Below, piece by piece: positions 6,688 through 9,246 of a DNA stretch of 9,246 bases. Under the pieces are notes generated by a model that was not told where the DNA came from, made no database searches, and saw nothing but the letters and a program-made list of their open reading frames with translations. Both the position numbers and the translations under genes were made by a program. How positions within the stretch are numbered: position 1 is the first letter of the stretch; the number at the start of each line of letters is the position of its first letter. This DNA comes from Verrucomicrobiota bacterium (lineage in GTDB: Bacteria > Verrucomicrobiota > Verrucomicrobiia > Opitutales > Opitutaceae), in NCBI GenBank assembly GCA_030916665.1, contig JAUPWC010000029.1, positions 1 to 9,246 of the forward strand, written 5' to 3'.

Positions 6688-8205
6688 GTGGATCGCGTGC
6701 CTTCCCACCCGGTCCTCAGTTGCGCCGAGGCGAAGGCCTGGGAAAAGAACCTGCTGTCCGACGAGAACTCGGAGTGGGTCGCCATGCAGCGTGCCGGCGT
6801 CGCCGTGGCTGAGGCGGTGGCTGCAGATTTTCGCGAGATTGGCGGTTTTCCCGAAGACACCCGCATTCTCGTGTTGGCCGGCAAGGGACACAACGGTGGC
6901 GATGCCCTGCTGGCGGCGCGGGCGCTTTTGTCGGACCGCCCCGAGGCGCGCGTCGTCGTGGTGTTGTGCTTTGGTGCCGAGGCCCTCCGTCCGTTGGCCG
7001 TCCGCTGTCTGGACTGGCTGCGGCGCGATGCCGGCGGACGGGTGGAGGTGATGTCAGCGGAACAGGCGCTGGCGTCAGATCAGCGCTACGCGCTCTGCCT
7101 CGATGGCGTGTTCGGATTCCAGTTCCGTGCTCCCATGGATGCCGCCACCCTAGGGTTGCTCTCTGCCGTGAACGAACACCGTGGCATCCGTCTGCGTGCG
7201 GCCGTGGATCTGCCCAGCGGGGTGGGGGAAACGAACGCCGACACGGTCTTTCGCGCCGATTTCACCTACGCCACCGGGATCGTGAAAGAGCCGGTTTTGT
7301 CCGCCCGGATCACCACCAGCGTCGGACGGCTTCGCTACCTTGATCTGGGGTTCTTCGCTCTCGGCGAACCGGGTAACGCCAAGGAGCGGGTGCTCACAAC
7401 GGCCGGCTTGGGGCCGCTGGGCTCGCTGCGGTCATCGCAATCCGACAAGCGCACCTTCGGGCATCTGCTGGTCGTGGGAGGCTCGCGAAGCTACCCGGGG
7501 GCCGTGGTGCTGACGGTGCGGGCGGCGTTGCGCAGTGGGGCGGGTTTGGTGACAGCCTTTGTGCCGGAACGGCTCGCGCCCGAATACGCTGCCCGGCATC
7601 CCGAGGCGATGTGGGTGGGCTGTCCGGAGACTCTTTCCGGCGGCTTGGCCGCAGGCACGGGCGCGTTGATTCGTGAGCGGCTGCCGCGTGCGACCGCTCT
7701 GCTCATCGGCCCGGGACTCGGTGCGGAGAGCGAGACCATCGGCTGGGTGGCCCAACTGGCTGCCGATTCACCGGTGCCGCTGGTGCTGGACGCCGATGCG
7801 CTGCGCGCCGAAGTGGTGGCCGGAATCAGAAACCAGGCATTTGTCTGCACGCCGCATGCGGGCGAATTCCAGCGCATTGCGCCGCGACTCTTCGTGGACG
7901 ACAAACTCGCCGCGCCCCGCGGCGTGCTGGTGCTCAAGGGGCCGATGACCCGGATCACGGACGGGAACACCATTTATCACAGTCCTTTTGGCGGCCCGGT
8001 GCTGGCGCGCGGAGGGAGCGGCGACATCCTCGCGGGCCTGATCGGCGGGTTGCTGGCACAAGCGCCCGGTGATCCTTTGCTGGCGGCCTGCCGTGGCACG
8101 GTCTGGCATGGACGGGCGGCCGATTTGTTGGCTCGCACCCGGGGGCAGGTAGCCGTAGAGCTTTCGGAAATCCTCGAGCAGCTCGGGCCGGCGCTCATTT
8201 CCTGA
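6688..8205 (+). CDS. nnr: Bifunctional NAD(P)H-hydrate epimerase / ADP-dependent NAD(P)H-hydrate dehydratase
   Basis: Repairs hydrated NADH and NADPH: the N-terminal YjeF_N half interconverts the R and S hydrates, and the C-terminal half dehydrates the S form using ADP. The 505 residues fit the fused form. In the epimerase half (about 10-230) the nucleotide-loop motif is GKGHNGGDA (65-73), then Asp139 in CLDGVFGFQF and VDLPSGV (173-179). In the dehydratase half (about 235-500) come GHLLVVGGSRSYPGA (258-271), the alpha helix RAALRSGAGLV, IGPGLG (340-345), TPHAGEF (388-394), and ARGGSGDILAGLIGGLLAQ (440-458) with catalytic Asp446. The epimerase motif departs from the usual GxGNNGGDG by His68 and Ala73. 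The segment between TPHAGE and VLKG looks roughly ten residues short. The GTG start is supported by GAGGA 6 nt upstream. Confidence 0.94.
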   Translation: MDRVPSHPVLSCAEAKAWEKNLLSDENSEWVAMQRAGVAVAEAVAADFREIGGFPEDTRILVLAGKGHNGGDALLAARALLSDRPEARVVVVLCFGAEALRPLAVRCLDWLRRDAGGRVEVMSAEQALASDQRYALCLDGVFGFQFRAPMDAATLGLLSAVNEHRGIRLRAAVDLPSGVGETNADTVFRADFTYATGIVKEPVLSARITTSVGRLRYLDLGFFALGEPGNAKERVLTTAGLGPLGSLRSSQSDKRTFGHLLVVGGSRSYPGAVVLTVRAALRSGAGLVTAFVPERLAPEYAARHPEAMWVGCPETLSGGLAAGTGALIRERLPRATALLIGPGLGAESETIGWVAQLAADSPVPLVLDADALRAEVVAGIRNQAFVCTPHAGEFQRIAPRLFVDDKLAAPRGVLVLKGPMTRITDGNTIYHSPFGGPVLARGGSGDILAGLIGGLLAQAPGDPLLAACRGTVWHGRAADLLARTRGQVAVELSEILEQLGPALIS

Positions 8206-8206
8206 C

Positions 8207-9246
8207 ATGCCAGACACCCCCTCCGAGCGACAGGCGTTCATGGTGCTGAACGACCTGCCCAACATCGGCCCCATCACACTCAACCGCCTGCTCGCCGAAT
8301 TCGGCGGCGATCCCCGCGCCATTCTCGATTCCAACAAGCGCCGGCTCGAGTCCGTGCGCGGCGTCGGGCCCGAAACGAGCGCGTCGCTGCTGAACTGGCG
8401 CACGCACTTTGATCTGCCGCGGGAGGAGGAACGCCTCGCGCAGGCGGGAGCGGTGTTCATCACCACGCGCGATGAAGGCTACCCGAGGATGCTGAAGGAA
8501 ATTCATGATCCGCCCATCGGGCTCTACCGCAAGGGCGGTTACCTGTTCGGGCAGCCGTGCGTCGCCATCGTGGGCAGCCGACGCACCACGCTCTACGGTC
8601 AGTCTGTGGCGAAAAAGCTTGGTGCGGAGCTGGCGCGGCTTGGCTTCTGCGTGATGAGCGGCCTCGCCCGGGGCATCGACACCGCGGCGCATGAGGGCGC
8701 GCTGTCGGTTGGCGGCAAGACCGCGGCAGTCCTCGGCACCGGCATCGACATCATCTACCCGTCGGAGAACCTCGGGCTTTACCGGCAGATCGCCGAGTCG
8801 GGAGCGATTCTCACGGAATTTCCATTCGGGCGTAAGGCCGACAAGCAGTCCTTCGCCATGCGCAACCGCATCGTCTCCGGCATCAGCGAGGCGGTCGTGG
8901 TCGTGGAGAGCGACGTCTCCGGCGGTGCGATGATCACAGCCCGCTTCGCCGGCGAGCAGGGCCGGCTGATCTTCGCCGTGCCCGGCCGCATTGACCAGGC
9001 AACCAGCCACGGCTGCCACCAGCTCATCCGCGACGGCGCGACGCTGCTCACGGGCGTGGATGACATCCTGTCGGAGCTGAACTACCTCGACGGACTGCGC
9101 CCGCAGCCGGTACGTGACGAAGGCGAGCCGAGCATGCTTGAAAAGCTGATGCCTCAGCTCGACGAAAAGGAGCGCCGCGTGCTGGATTCGTTCCGTGGAG
9201 GAGCGATTCTCGGTATCGACGCCCTGACCGTGGCGACGGCGCTGCC
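8207..9246 (+). CDS. dprA: DNA-processing protein DprA (3' end cut by window)
   Basis: Cytosolic ssDNA-binding protein that loads RecA onto incoming DNA during natural transformation, also called Smf. 346 codons are visible and the frame runs open off the window edge. The N-terminus has helix-hairpin-helix-like segments, LPNIGPITLNRLL (17-29) and VRGVGPETSASLL (50-62). The Rossmann-like core follows: AIVGSRR (120-126), SGLARGIDTAAHEGAL (151-166), MRNRIVSGIS (218-227), SGGAMITA (238-245) and VPGRIDQATSHGCHQLIRDGA (258-278), all classic DprA motifs. From about residue 311 a winged-helix domain begins (LDEKERRVLDSF). The ATG follows the nnr TGA after one base and has no Shine-Dalgarno, so reinitiation or coupling with nnr is likely. 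Presence of dprA alone does not prove competence, since most bacteria carry it. Confidence 0.95.
   Translation, partial: MPDTPSERQAFMVLNDLPNIGPITLNRLLAEFGGDPRAILDSNKRRLESVRGVGPETSASLLNWRTHFDLPREEERLAQAGAVFITTRDEGYPRMLKEIHDPPIGLYRKGGYLFGQPCVAIVGSRRTTLYGQSVAKKLGAELARLGFCVMSGLARGIDTAAHEGALSVGGKTAAVLGTGIDIIYPSENLGLYRQIAESGAILTEFPFGRKADKQSFAMRNRIVSGISEAVVVVESDVSGGAMITARFAGEQGRLIFAVPGRIDQATSHGCHQLIRDGATLLTGVDDILSELNYLDGLRPQPVRDEGEPSMLEKLMPQLDEKERRVLDSFRGGAILGIDALTVATAL

Noticed and set aside
8195..9019. Long open frame antisense to dprA (274 codons)
   Set aside because: It lies opposite a clear DprA with all its motifs. Composition is typical of a GC-rich antisense shadow.

Overview
The window looks like chromosomal, mainly housekeeping DNA from a GC-rich Gram-negative bacterium. 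It opens with the 3' end of an rRNA operon and continues with ordinary metabolic genes. Protein style, the VC0807-type membrane protein and the general scarcity of Shine-Dalgarno sequences make me think of Verrucomicrobiota (Opitutales-like). That placement is an inference from pattern memory, not from a search.

Layout. 1-392: 3' end of 23S rRNA. 487-604: 5S rRNA, preceded by a short AT-rich spacer with a hairpin and an 11-nt copy of the 16S 3'-terminal anti-Shine-Dalgarno sequence. 608-645: strong intrinsic terminator closing the rrn operon. 646-962: gene-free leader with a perfect 11-bp inverted repeat. 963-2504: guaA (GMP synthase). 2560-3288: exported protein with a LolA-like or outer-membrane lipoprotein-sorting look. 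3429-4724: gltA (type II citrate synthase), ending in an intrinsic terminator whose U tract lies inside the 3' end of the convergent gene. 4762-5478 (minus strand): six-helix VC0807-like membrane protein. 5531 to the window end: a tight plus-strand cluster pdxJ-acpS-nnr-dprA, with dprA cut by the window edge.

How the genes fit together. guaA makes GMP, and hence GTP, next to an rRNA operon. gltA feeds carbon into the TCA cycle. The pdxJ-acpS-nnr-dprA cluster combines cofactor synthesis (PLP), carrier-protein activation (holo-ACP), repair of damaged NAD(P)H, and ssDNA handling for natural transformation. Its junctions are an ATGA overlap, a Shine-Dalgarno overlapping a stop codon, and a 1-nt gap, which points to one transcript with translational coupling.

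I found no mobile element, CRISPR array, tRNA, riboswitch or defence system, and no convincing undescribed system. The observations worth a second look are small: the anti-SD copy in the 23S-5S spacer, the inverted repeat after the rrn terminator, the terminator/coding overlap, an insertion in PdxJ, and departures from consensus in the Nnr epimerase motif.
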